From positions 124,001-188,000 of the forward strand of contig CAWJSC010000016.1 in the NCBI GenBank assembly GCA_963845425.1: a stretch of DNA of 64,000 nt. The letters are read 5' to 3'. The notes beneath the pieces were generated by a model. That model made no database searches, had not been told where the DNA came from, and saw only the letters and a program-made list of their open reading frames with translations. The translations under genes and the position numbers were made by a program. The DNA is from DATDAH01 sp963845425 (GTDB lineage Bacteria > Actinomycetota > Acidimicrobiia > Acidimicrobiales > DATDAH01). Positions 40,284-48,098 of the stretch are shown here, one piece after another (positions within the stretch are counted from its first letter, which is position 1; each line of letters begins with the position of its first letter).

Positions 40284-41738
40284 TCAGCTCGCGGTGATCG
40301 GGGGCGTCCGGTCGGCCCAGGGGGCGGCCGCCTCGAGCTGGGACGCCACCTGCAGGAGCTGATCCTCCCGGCCGAAGGCGGCCACGAGCTGGACCCCGAC
40401 CGGGAGCCCGTCCTCGGTCCAATGCAGGGGCAGCGAGATGGCGGGCTGGCCCGTGATGTTGAACGGCGCGGTGTAGAGCACCACCGTGGTCGACAACACC
40501 ATCTCGGCCAGCGGGTTGTCCGGCGTGGCGGCGAAGGCCCCCAGCGGGGTGGGCAGGACGGGCATGGTCGGCAGGACCAGCACGTCGTGGTGCTCCCACC
40601 AGGCGGCCACCCGGCGGCTCCAGGTCTGGAGCCGGTCGAGGGCCTCCAGGTACTGGACGGCGGTCACCGAGCGACCCAGCTCCGCGATGGCCGCCGTCCC
40701 CGGCTCCACGTCGCCGTCGACCATGGGCACGCCGACCAGGGCCTCGAAGTGGGCGAGGTCCAGGGCGGTCCAGGCCCCGAAGCAGGCGGTGAAGTTCCCG
40801 ACCACCTGCTCACTCTCCAGCCCGTCGGGGGCGGAGGCCTCGATTCGGTGGCCCAAGCCCTCCAGCAGCCTGAGGGCCGACTGGACCGCGGCGGCGCACG
40901 CCGGCTCGGTCGGGACCGCTCCGCCCGGGTCCTCGACCAGCCAGCCGATCCGCAGCGCGCCGGGGTCGGCCCCGACCTCCTCGGCGTAGGGCCGGACCGG
41001 TGGTGGGGCCTGGTACGGGTCCCCGGGCGCCGGGCCGGCGATCACGTCGAGGGCCCCGGCGGTGTCCCGGACCGAGTGGCTCACCACGTTGCGGCCGACC
41101 AGGCCGGCCCAGGCCTCGTTCTCCGGGGCGTTGGTGTGCCGGGCCCGGCTGGGCTTCAGGCCGACGAGGCCGCAGGCGCTGGCCGGGATGCGGATCGAGC
41201 CGCCACCGTCGCCCGCGTGGGCCATGGGGACGAGCCCGGCGGCCACCGCCGCCGCGGAGCCGCCGCTGGAGCCGCCCGGCGAACGGGTGGGGTCCCACGG
41301 GTTGTGGGTGGGGCCCTGGGTCGCGGGCTCGGTCGTGGGCTGCAGGCCCAGCTCGGGGCAGTTGGTCCGGCCGGTGATGACGAGACCGGCGGCCTTGTAC
41401 CGCCGGATCAGCTCGGAATCGGCCGTCGGCGTGTACCCGTGCTTCTGCAGGTAGCGGGTCCCGGCGTGGTACGGCTGGCCCGCCTCGTAGCTGCTGTCCA
41501 GGTCCTTGACCAGGAAGGGCACGCCCCGGAAGGGGCCGTCGGGCAGATCGCCCGCGGCCAGGGCCCGGGCCTCGTCGAACTGGCGGTGGATGACGGCGTT
41601 GAGCTGGGGGTCCACGGCTTCGATGCGGGCGATGGCCGCCTCCACCAGCTCGGTGGGTGAGGCCTGGCCCGAGCGGACCAGTTCGGCCTGCGCGGTGGCG
41701 TCGAGACGGGCGAGCTCAGCTGCGGAAGGTCCAGTCAC
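40284..41738 (-). CDS. amidase signature enzyme
   Basis: A 484-residue serine hydrolase of the amidase-signature family. The Ser-cisSer-Lys triad is K78 (LVKDL), S158 in PGGSSGGS, and nucleophile S181 in GDGGGSIRIPAS. The full length and the C-terminal PLGVQLV-like segment (LPVGVQLVAAFGREDQLL) are complete. The substrate is unknown; aliphatic amide or nylon-oligomer-type amidases share this layout. GTG start at 41738. No transporter or other amide-metabolism gene lies next to it. Confidence 0.9.
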   Translation of the reverse strand: MTGPSAAELARLDATAQAELVRSGQASPTELVEAAIARIEAVDPQLNAVIHRQFDEARALAAGDLPDGPFRGVPFLVKDLDSSYEAGQPYHAGTRYLQKHGYTPTADSELIRRYKAAGLVITGRTNCPELGLQPTTEPATQGPTHNPWDPTRSPGGSSGGSAAAVAAGLVPMAHAGDGGGSIRIPASACGLVGLKPSRARHTNAPENEAWAGLVGRNVVSHSVRDTAGALDVIAGPAPGDPYQAPPPVRPYAEEVGADPGALRIGWLVEDPGGAVPTEPACAAAVQSALRLLEGLGHRIEASAPDGLESEQVVGNFTACFGAWTALDLAHFEALVGVPMVDGDVEPGTAAIAELGRSVTAVQYLEALDRLQTWSRRVAAWWEHHDVLVLPTMPVLPTPLGAFAATPDNPLAEMVLSTTVVLYTAPFNITGQPAISLPLHWTEDGLPVGVQLVAAFGREDQLLQVASQLEAAAPWADRTPPITAS

Positions 41739-41794
41739 GGCGCCAGACCGTACTCTTGGCCCATGAGACTCCTGGCCCGGAAGGCTCTCGGCCC

Positions 41795-42001
41795 GTGACC
41801 GACCCGGAGGCCGGCGACCGGCCCCCCGAGCGGCGCCGGATGCCGTGGCCGACGCTGGTCGTCCTGGGCCTCGCCCTGTTCGGGGCCATCACCCTGGTCC
41901 AGTTCGTCATCGGCGCGGCGTTCACCCTGGCCAAGCTGCTGATCATCGTGGCCATCGTGGCCGTGTTGGTCATGTTCTTCCGAGGTCCCCCCAACACGTG
42001 A
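41795..42001 (+). CDS. small single-domain membrane protein
   Basis: A 68-residue protein with a polar, Arg/Pro-rich N-terminus (TDPEAGDRPPERRRMPWP) and two closely spaced hydrophobic helices (VVLGLALFGAITLVQFVIG and LLIIVAIVAVLVMFF). No family name can be given. It starts with GTG at 41795 that overlaps the end of an 11-codon open frame (41763-41798), which may be chance. Its composition fits a real short membrane protein, but the evidence is limited to hydrophobicity and codon use. Confidence 0.55.
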   Translation: MTDPEAGDRPPERRRMPWPTLVVLGLALFGAITLVQFVIGAAFTLAKLLIIVAIVAVLVMFFRGPPNT

Positions 42002-42088
42002 CTGGCTTCGCTGCGCTCAGCAAGTCGGGCGCCTCCCTCGTGGAACGTCGCCCGTGCTGCTCCGCTCCGCTGCGCAGCGTCGCTGCGC
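42002..42088. repeat. intergenic repeat, family B copy 2 (single unit)
   Basis: The gap between the converging small membrane protein and glycerate kinase genes contains one unit of the family B repeat (42026-42079): TCGTGGAACGTCGC followed by GCTGCTCCGCTCCGCTGCGC, flanked on both sides by GCTGCGCTCAG. It matches the cores at 36845-37125 and 46559-46612. Confidence 0.7.
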
Positions 42089-43075
42089 TCAGGACCGGCG
42101 CAGGCGCTCCGCAACGACCTCTTCGATGCAGGCGAGGGTGTCGAGGCGGGAGCGTTCACCACCGAAGCGCGCGGTGAGGGACACGGCGTCGAGGTCCTCG
42201 GGGAGGTCCTCGATGACCTCTCCGGCCACCACGAGCACGGGCACACCCAGTTCGGCGGCCAGCGCCACGACCCCACCCACGACCTTGCCGTCGAAGGACT
42301 GCTCGTCGAGATAGCCCTCCCCGGTGACGACGAGGTCGCAGCCCTCCAGGCGCTCGTCGAAACCGACGGTGTCGGCGACCAGGTCGAAGCCCGGCTCGAG
42401 GTGGGCTCCGAGAGCGGCCAGGCCTCCCGCCAGCCCTCCGGCGGCGCCGGCCCCCTCGAGGGAGGTCACGTCGACGCCACGCTCCTCGAGGTAGATCTGG
42501 GCCAGTCGCTCGAGGCGGCGGCGCAGCAGCTCGACCTGGGCGGGGCTGGCCCCCTTCTGGGGGCCGAACACCTCAGCCGCCTCCACGAACGGGAGGCGGA
42601 CGTCGCAGGCCACCCGGAGGTCGACCCCCCGGAGCCGTTGGGTCGGTTCGAGAGCCCGGAGGGCACCGAGCCCACCGTCGGTCGTGGCCGACCCGCCGAC
42701 GCCGACGATGACGTTCCGCGCCCCGCGCTCCACTGCCGCCGCGATGAGCTCACCGGTGCCGTAGGACGAAGCGGCAACGGCGTCGTTTCCCTCCGGCCCC
42801 CCGACGACCTCGAGGCCCGAGGCCCGAGCCATCTCGATGACCGCGCACCGGCGGTCGAGTCGCCACGCCGCCTCGACGGGATCTCCGAGGGGGCCGGTCA
42901 CGGTGGTGACCTTGTTGGCCCCGCCCAGCGCGTCGAGGGTGCCCTCGCCGCCGTCGGCCAGCGGCACCTCGTCGGCCTCGGCCCCGGCGGCAGTGGCAGC
43001 CCGGGCGACGGCGGCCGCCACCTCGGGCGCGGTCGCGGTCCCGCGGAACTTGTCGGGCGCGGCCAGGACTCGCAC
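42089..43075 (-). CDS. glycerate kinase
   Basis: A 328-residue kinase of the GlxK/GarK family, which converts D-glycerate to 2- or 3-phosphoglycerate. Family pattern: APDKFRGTATAPEVAAAV at the start, PLADGGEGTLDAL, GVGGSATTDGGLGALRAL, then CDVRLPF and FGPQKGASPAQVE, and a late VTGEGYLDEQSFDGK. The GTG start has AGGAGG directly adjacent. Phosphoglycerate formed here could feed the glycolytic pool used by GpgS. The stop lies in or next to a family B repeat. Confidence 0.9.
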   Translation of the reverse strand: MRVLAAPDKFRGTATAPEVAAAVARAATAAGAEADEVPLADGGEGTLDALGGANKVTTVTGPLGDPVEAAWRLDRRCAVIEMARASGLEVVGGPEGNDAVAASSYGTGELIAAAVERGARNVIVGVGGSATTDGGLGALRALEPTQRLRGVDLRVACDVRLPFVEAAEVFGPQKGASPAQVELLRRRLERLAQIYLEERGVDVTSLEGAGAAGGLAGGLAALGAHLEPGFDLVADTVGFDERLEGCDLVVTGEGYLDEQSFDGKVVGGVVALAAELGVPVLVVAGEVIEDLPEDLDAVSLTARFGGERSRLDTLACIEEVVAERLRRS

Positions 43076-43093
43076 CCTCCTATGGTGCCTCGC

Positions 43094-44491
43094 ATGGCCG
43101 AACGACCCTCGGCGGGTTCCTCCGGGCGCCCGCTCGTCATGGTCTCCAACCGGGGGCCGGTGACGTTCCGTCACGACGACGACGGCGGGCTGGTGGCCCG
43201 ACGGGGCGCCGGCGGGCTGGTGTCGGGGATCGGGCCGTTGATGGCCGGGTCCAACGCCGTGTGGGTGGCGGCGGCCATGTCCGCGGCGGACCGGGAGGCC
43301 GCGGGCGACGGGGTCACCGACGTCGAGGGCTTCCGCTTCCGAGCCCTCGCCGTGGACGCCGACCGGTACCGCGCCTTCTACGACGTCATCGCCAACGCCG
43401 CCCTCTGGTTCGCCCACCACGGCCTGTACGACCGGGCCCGCCGCCCCGTGATCGACCGCCACTGGTGGGCGGCATGGGACGCCTACGTGGCCGTCAACCA
43501 CACCTTCGCCGAGGGGGTGGCCGACGTCGCCCCCGAGGGCGCCGCGGTGCTGGTCCAGGACCTGCACCTCTGCCTGTTGGCCGGGCCCCTGGCCGAGCAC
43601 CGCCCGGACCTGGACCTGGTCCACTTCAGCCACACGCCCTTCGCCGGCCCCGACGACCTGCGCGTGCTGCCCGAGGGCCCGCGGACCGCCCTGCTGGCCG
43701 GGCTGGCCGCCCACCGGGCCTGCGGGTTCCACACCGAGCGGTGGCGGTCCGGTTTCGTCGCCTCCTGCGAGGCCGACGCCGTCGTGGCCCCGGCCACCTT
43801 CGTCGCCCCCCTCGGCCCCGACGTCGCCGATATCGCGGGGGTGGCCGACAGCGCCGCCTGTGCCGCCGCTCTCGCCGACATCGACGCCACGGTCGGCGAC
43901 CGCCGCTTCCTCGTCCGCGTCGACCGCATCGAGCTGTCCAAGAACCTGGTGCGGGGCTTCCTGGCCTACGAGGACCTCCTCGAGCACCGGCCAGAGTGGC
44001 GCGAAGAGGTGGTGTTCGGGGCCTACGTGTACCCGTCGCGGGAGGGCCTGCCCGAGTACCTCGCGTACCGCACCGAGGTCGAGGGCGTCATCGCCCGGAT
44101 CAACGAGCGATTCGCCACCCCGGCCTGGACGCCGGTCCTCTACGACGCCTCCGACGACTTCCCGCGCTCGGTGGCCGCCCTGCGCCGGGCCGACGTCGTC
44201 CTGGTCAACCCCGTACGCGACGGCCTCAACCTGGTGGCCAAGGAGGCGGCCGTGGTCAACGAGCGCGACGGCGTCCTGGTCCTGTCGCCCGAGGCCGGGG
44301 CCTGGGACGAGCTGGCTGACGCCGTGATCCCCTGTGACCCCTTCGACGTGGCCGGGACCGCCGACGCCCTGCACCACGCCCTGACCCTGGCGGGCGACGA
44401 GCGCCGTTCGCTGTCGGCCCGCTGGCGAGATCGTTCCACCGCCCGCACTCCCGCGGACTGGCTGGCCGACAACCTGGCCGCCGCGGACTGA
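43094..44491 (+). CDS. otsA: trehalose-6-phosphate synthase
   Basis: A 465-residue GT20 retaining glycosyltransferase that makes trehalose-6-phosphate from a nucleotide-glucose and glucose-6-phosphate. Motifs include the N-terminal VMVSNRGPV, the AGGLVSGIGPLM loop, VQDLHLCLL, HFSHTPFAGPDD, RVDRIELSKNLVRGFLAYE, and the C-terminal NPVRDGLNLVAKE that binds the sugar nucleotide. ATG at 43094 is used; a Met four codons upstream is possible. It is divergent from glycerate kinase (18 bases between starts) and converges with otsB across a 203-base repeat region. Confidence 0.93.
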   Translation: MAERPSAGSSGRPLVMVSNRGPVTFRHDDDGGLVARRGAGGLVSGIGPLMAGSNAVWVAAAMSAADREAAGDGVTDVEGFRFRALAVDADRYRAFYDVIANAALWFAHHGLYDRARRPVIDRHWWAAWDAYVAVNHTFAEGVADVAPEGAAVLVQDLHLCLLAGPLAEHRPDLDLVHFSHTPFAGPDDLRVLPEGPRTALLAGLAAHRACGFHTERWRSGFVASCEADAVVAPATFVAPLGPDVADIAGVADSAACAAALADIDATVGDRRFLVRVDRIELSKNLVRGFLAYEDLLEHRPEWREEVVFGAYVYPSREGLPEYLAYRTEVEGVIARINERFATPAWTPVLYDASDDFPRSVAALRRADVVLVNPVRDGLNLVAKEAAVVNERDGVLVLSPEAGAWDELADAVIPCDPFDVAGTADALHHALTLAGDERRSLSARWRDRSTARTPADWLADNLAAAD

Positions 44492-44694
44492 GCCGGCCGT
44501 AGGTCAGGCAGTCGAGGCAATACCTTGCGGTTTCCGCCAGTTATTGCCTCGGGAAGCCCCAAACCTGGCCATCTGGCCTGGAGCTCACCACTGACCGTGA
44601 GATTCGCGAGACTCGAGGGCACGGACATGCGCCGTCACGAGCACCCCGCCCCCATCCCTGCCATCGGTTTCCTGCATTCACCGGCCAGAACGCC
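44492..44694. repeat. intergenic repeat element, family A copy 2
   Basis: This 203-base gap between the converging otsA and otsB genes has no gene. It contains a 10-base inverted repeat (CGAGGCAATA at 44513-44522; TATTGCCTCG at 44542-44551) with a GC-rich inner hairpin. Downstream flank sequence (GTGAGATTCG at 44597-44606; CCCTGCCATCGGTT from 44656) also occurs at 57516-57525 and 57573-57586 in copy 3. The hairpin differs from that of copies 1 and 3, so this copy shares only the flank. Confidence 0.65.
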
Positions 44695-45474
44695 TCAGGT
44701 CAGGGATTCGAGGAGGGCGACGAGGCCCGCGGGGCCGTCGACCACGACATCGGCCCGGTCCAGGAGGGCCAGAGGGGCCTCGGGGCTGTCGACGGCGATG
44801 CGCAGGGTGGCCACGCCCCGGTCGGCCAGCTCGTCCAACGCGTCGAAGCCCGGCAGGTCGCCCACGTCGTCACCGGCGAAGGCCACGGCCCGCAGGTCGT
44901 CGACCAGGTCGAGCACCGCGGTGCCCTTGTCGACCTCGATCGGCGGGTGCAGCTCCCAGGACATGCGCGCCGGCCGGGCCTGCAGGCCCGAACGTAGGGC
45001 CTCCTCTGCCGCGTAGGCCGCGGTCGCGGCCTCCTGGTCGGGCACGGTGCGGTAGTGCATCGTGATCGACAGGCCCTTGCGCTCGACCCCCACCCCCTCG
45101 GGGCCCCGGAGCTCGGCCCGGCCCGCCACGTCGTCGACCACCTCGCGCCAGTTGCCCGCCTGGGGGTGATCCCGGCGCTCGCCGTCCACGACCAGCTCGA
45201 GACCGTAGAGCCCGGCCAGCACGAGGCCGGGCGGCAGCAGGGGCACCAGGAACTCCACCGGGCGACCGGACACGACGGCGACGAGGCCGAAGCGGCCCAA
45301 CAGGCGGGTCAGGAGATCGGGCACGTCGGTGTAAGGCACCGCGGCGGCGGCGTCCTCCACGATGGGCGAGAGCGTGCCGTCGAAGTCCAGGATGAGGGCG
45401 ACCGCGCCGGGGTCGACTCGGAACGGCGTCAGACGCTCGTCGACGGCGGTCACCGGCGGGACAGCACGCGGCAC
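44695..45474 (-). CDS. otsB: trehalose-6-phosphate phosphatase
   Basis: A 259-residue HAD-family phosphatase that finishes trehalose synthesis. Motif I is DFDGTLS (30-36) with nucleophile and acid Asp. Cap-domain marks are GRPVEFL, GLYGLE, ERKGLSITMHYR, and WELHPPIEVDKG, and motif IV is AFAGDDVGD. GTG start at 45474; a second GTG seven codons later is possible. It faces otsA, so the two trehalose genes are transcribed separately towards a shared repeat. Downstream of the LytR_C gene on the same strand by 13 bases. Confidence 0.93.
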   Translation of the reverse strand: MPRAVPPVTAVDERLTPFRVDPGAVALILDFDGTLSPIVEDAAAAVPYTDVPDLLTRLLGRFGLVAVVSGRPVEFLVPLLPPGLVLAGLYGLELVVDGERRDHPQAGNWREVVDDVAGRAELRGPEGVGVERKGLSITMHYRTVPDQEAATAAYAAEEALRSGLQARPARMSWELHPPIEVDKGTAVLDLVDDLRAVAFAGDDVGDLPGFDALDELADRGVATLRIAVDSPEAPLALLDRADVVVDGPAGLVALLESLT

Positions 45475-45487
45475 GCCGACCGGCGGG

Positions 45488-46036
45488 TCAGCCGGCGACG
45501 GTCGTGACGGTGGCGCCGGTGGCCGTGGTGGCGAGGCCGCCCGGGCTGCTGCCCAGGACCACGAGGACGGCGGCGAGGCCGAGGTCCTCCGGCGCGACCG
45601 GCAGCGTCGCGGGCATCTCGAGCACGGATTCGGCCGGGAGCCCCAGGTCCACGGCCACCTGCTGGGCCTGGGCCTCGAAGCTCTCGGGTGTGGTGATGTA
45701 GTACACGGTGTCCAGCGCGGTCTCGCTGGTGGGCACGTTCGTGTCCGTCGGGGCCCCCGGGTTGTAACCGGCAGCCACGAGCATCTCGGTCACCGCGCCG
45801 GCGGCGCCGGACACGCCGCTGCCGTTGGCCACCACGACCGGGACGTCGGTCGGGACGAACCCGGTGTCCACGGGAACGGTCTCGGTGGTGTCCGTCGCGC
45901 CGGTGGCGACGTTGTCCGCGTCGGCGGCGTCGGCGTTGATCGGCTCGGAGTCGTCGAGGCCGCTGGACAGGAGGACGAGGCCGATGACCACGGCCACGGC
46001 GATGAGGATGATCCCGCGAGGGGCGCCGTCGTTCAT
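45488..46036 (-). CDS. LytR C-terminal domain protein
   Basis: A 182-residue membrane-anchored protein with one N-terminal TM helix (GIILIAVAVVIGLVLLSSGL), a Thr/Asp-rich linker, and a C-terminal LytR_C-like domain. The pattern PVVVANGSGVSGAAGAVTEMLVAAGYN is typical of this family (VxVxNGSGxxGxAxxxxxxLxxxGY). These proteins are linked to the cell-wall LytR-CpsA-Psr system, but the catalytic LCP domain is absent. The ATG overlaps the DUF3263 stop by 4 bases (ATGA), so the two are cotranslated. It could regulate or support wall-polymer attachment; that is inference. Confidence 0.82.
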   Translation of the reverse strand: MNDGAPRGIILIAVAVVIGLVLLSSGLDDSEPINADAADADNVATGATDTTETVPVDTGFVPTDVPVVVANGSGVSGAAGAVTEMLVAAGYNPGAPTDTNVPTSETALDTVYYITTPESFEAQAQQVAVDLGLPAESVLEMPATLPVAPEDLGLAAVLVVLGSSPGGLATTATGATVTTVAG

Positions 46037-46290
46037 GGGACCGGGTGGCTCACCGAACCGCCCTCGAACCGCGCCCGGCGGCGCCGGTCACGGAGACGGC
46101 GGAGGCGGCGCACGACCAACGGGTCGTAGGCCACGGCGTCGGGATCGTCGAGGAGTTCATTGAGGATCTGGTAGTAGCGGGTGGTCGAGAGGCCGAAGTT
46201 GGCACGGATCGCACGCTCCTTGGGGCCTGGCGTCTGCCACCAGGACCGTTCGAAGTCGAGGATAGACCGCTCTCGGTCCCCCAGGTCCAT
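46033..46290 (-). CDS. DUF3263 family protein
   Basis: An 85-residue basic protein of the DUF3263 family, conserved in actinobacteria and usually upstream of LytR_C genes. Its core is SILDFERSWW, then GPKERAIRANFGLSTTRYYQILNELLDDP, a helix-turn-helix-like segment, with an Arg-rich tail (RRLRRLRDRRRRARF). It may bind DNA, as its shape resembles a small winged or HTH protein. Start ATG 46290; longer frames run into tRNA-Thr and are rejected. Confidence 0.85.
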   Translation of the reverse strand: MDLGDRERSILDFERSWWQTPGPKERAIRANFGLSTTRYYQILNELLDDPDAVAYDPLVVRRLRRLRDRRRRARFEGGSVSHPVP

Positions 46291-46356
46291 ATGAGCAGAG
46301 TCTGACCGACCCACCCCCGCCGTCCGCGGATGGGCGGTCAGTAGCCTCCGGGGGTC

Positions 46357-46430
46357 GCCCGAGTAGCTCAGTTGGCCAGAGCACCGCTCTTGTAAAGCGG
46401 GGGTCGTGGGTTCGAGTCCCACCTCGGGCT
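46357..46430 (+). tRNA. tRNA-Thr (TGT anticodon)
   Basis: The cloverleaf is complete: acceptor GCCCGAG with CTCGGGC, D-arm GCTC/GAGC, anticodon stem CCGCT/AGCGG with loop CTTGTAA (anticodon TGT at 46391-46393), and T-arm GTGGG/CCCAC with loop TTCGAGT. The discriminator is T, and CCA is not encoded. Reads ACA threonine codons (and ACN by wobble). Confidence 0.97.
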
Positions 46431-46683
46431 CTGTTACATCTGCTCCGCTCCGCTCCGCCGGCTCCGCCGATGCCGCCGGGGTTCTGAGCTGCTGCGCTCC
46501 GCTCCGCAGCCTCACTGGCGGGCTCCGCTCCGTCACACTTGCTCCGCTCCGCTTCGCTCCGCCGGCGTCGCCGTCGTGGAACGTCCTGCGAGCTGCTGCG
46601 CTCCGCTGCGCAGCGTCACTGACCGCCTCCGGCGCTGCCGGCCACGGCGTTCGTAGGAACGCCCCACGACCAGCGCGGTGGCT
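46431..46683. repeat. intergenic repeat region, family B copy 3
   Basis: The 253-base gap after the tRNA holds no gene. It contains degenerate repeats of GCTCCGCTCCG in several copies and one full unit of family B (46559-46612): CGCCGGCGTCGCCGTCGTGG, AACG, and GCTGCGCTCCGCTGCGCAGC. The same unit forms the fourfold tandem array at 36845-37125. Confidence 0.75.
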
Positions 46684-48063
46684 TCAGGTGCCGAGGAGTA
46701 GGGCGACGGCGGCGGCGGTGGCGGTGAGGGTGAAGGCGAGGAGGACGTACTGGGCGGTGAGGGCCTGGCGGGGGTCGAGGTCGGTGATCGCGCGGTCGTG
46801 GGCGACGAGGACGGCGCCGACGCCGCCCAGGGCGATGGCCACGGCCTGGACCCAGGCGATGGCCGTGGGGCTGACGAGCGTGAAGTCGATGGTCCCGTCA
46901 CCGGTGCCGAACAGGTCCCAACCCTCGCCGTACGGGTCCGAGGCCAGGAACCAGAAGCCCTGGCCGTCGAGCACGAAAGCGCCGACGTAGTGGGCCACGG
47001 TGTAGGCGGCCACGATCGGGACGAGGACGGGGGCGAACCGCCGGGCGACGCTGTCGGCGTCACCGCCGACCAGTGACGAGATGATGCGAGACACGCTCAG
47101 GTACACCAGCGCCACGACCCCCACCGCCCACAGCAGGCCGAGCGTGTTGACCGTGGTGTAGCCCCACCCCACCCGCTGCAGGGTGAGGTCGGCCCAGAAC
47201 GCGGTGCGGGTCAGGCCGTCGAACACCGTGGCCCCGAGGGCCACGAACAGCAGGGGCAGAGTCCCCGGCCGCACGGTCACCCGGGCGAGGCCGGTGAGCG
47301 GCCACCGCACCCGGATGCCCCCGTTCCCCCCGCCGTGCAACGGGGCCATGGCGGCGAGCAACGAGAACAGAGCGGCGAACCCCTCGCCGGTGCGAAGCCA
47401 GCCCCGGCCCCGACGGGCGGCGACGCCCAGGACCAGGATGCCGTACGCCAGGGCGAGGCCGCCCAGGGTCCGCGGCACCGTCGGCGCGTGGTACGCCAGC
47501 TCGAGCCAGACGAAGCCGCCGACCGCGGCCACCGCCGGCCAGTGGGTCGCCCCCGACTCGGCCGCGGCCGCCCTCCGCGGCCCCGTCCGGAGCCGGGCGC
47601 GGACCCAGGCGCCGACCAGGGCCAGCGTCTCGAAGGGGCTGAGCAACCGCCAGAGGTCGCCGACCAGGATCGAGACGAACTGGAGGCCGACCCAGAACGT
47701 GATGAGCACCCCGATCGGGGCGATGTTCGCCGCCGGGAAGACGCTGCCGAACAGTCCCGCGGTGACGATCACGACGTAGACCACGACACCGATCACCCGC
47801 GTCGCGACGGCGAGGAACCGGGTCACGAGGGTTCCCGGTACGGCCCGTCCATCGGCCGCGCCATCGAGCAGAGGACGGCGCCAAAGCGTCCCGGCGGCGA
47901 AGAAGGCGATCACCACCGTTGCGCCGATCGCCCACGAGAACTGCCATCGCGGCAAGGGGAGCCCGCTCAGGGCCCCGGCCCCGTGGGCCGCCGCCGGGGA
48001 CGCCCCGGCCAGGATGGTGCCGACGGCCCCCGCAAGGGCGAGTCCGACGCGGCGGGAGGTCAC
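46684..48063 (-). CDS. multi-pass membrane protein, fenitrothion-hydrolase-annotated type
   Basis: A 459-residue polytopic membrane protein with about eleven TM helices and an N-terminal signal-like segment ending in AAAHG. Its start, HGAGALSGLPLPRWQFSWAIG, resembles proteins often labelled fenitrothion hydrolase in actinobacteria; I recall that label, but catalytic activity of the family is not established and nothing in the sequence proves it. Conserved His residues (THWPAV, YHAPTV, PLHGGG, AHYVG) might bind a metal or heme. GTG at 48063. It lies beside a two-component system without clear link and is preceded by the tRNA and a repeat. Confidence 0.6.
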   Translation of the reverse strand: MTSRRVGLALAGAVGTILAGASPAAAHGAGALSGLPLPRWQFSWAIGATVVIAFFAAGTLWRRPLLDGAADGRAVPGTLVTRFLAVATRVIGVVVYVVIVTAGLFGSVFPAANIAPIGVLITFWVGLQFVSILVGDLWRLLSPFETLALVGAWVRARLRTGPRRAAAAESGATHWPAVAAVGGFVWLELAYHAPTVPRTLGGLALAYGILVLGVAARRGRGWLRTGEGFAALFSLLAAMAPLHGGGNGGIRVRWPLTGLARVTVRPGTLPLLFVALGATVFDGLTRTAFWADLTLQRVGWGYTTVNTLGLLWAVGVVALVYLSVSRIISSLVGGDADSVARRFAPVLVPIVAAYTVAHYVGAFVLDGQGFWFLASDPYGEGWDLFGTGDGTIDFTLVSPTAIAWVQAVAIALGGVGAVLVAHDRAITDLDPRQALTAQYVLLAFTLTATAAAVALLLGT

Positions 48064-48098
48064 GCGGGGCGAGGCTAGGCAGGAACCCCGGCTGCCCG

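Noticed and set aside
41763..41798. An 11-codon open frame ending in a GTGA overlap with the small membrane protein, as a leader peptide
   Set aside because: There is no regulatory codon run, attenuator hairpin or ribosome-binding site; short frames like this are expected by chance.
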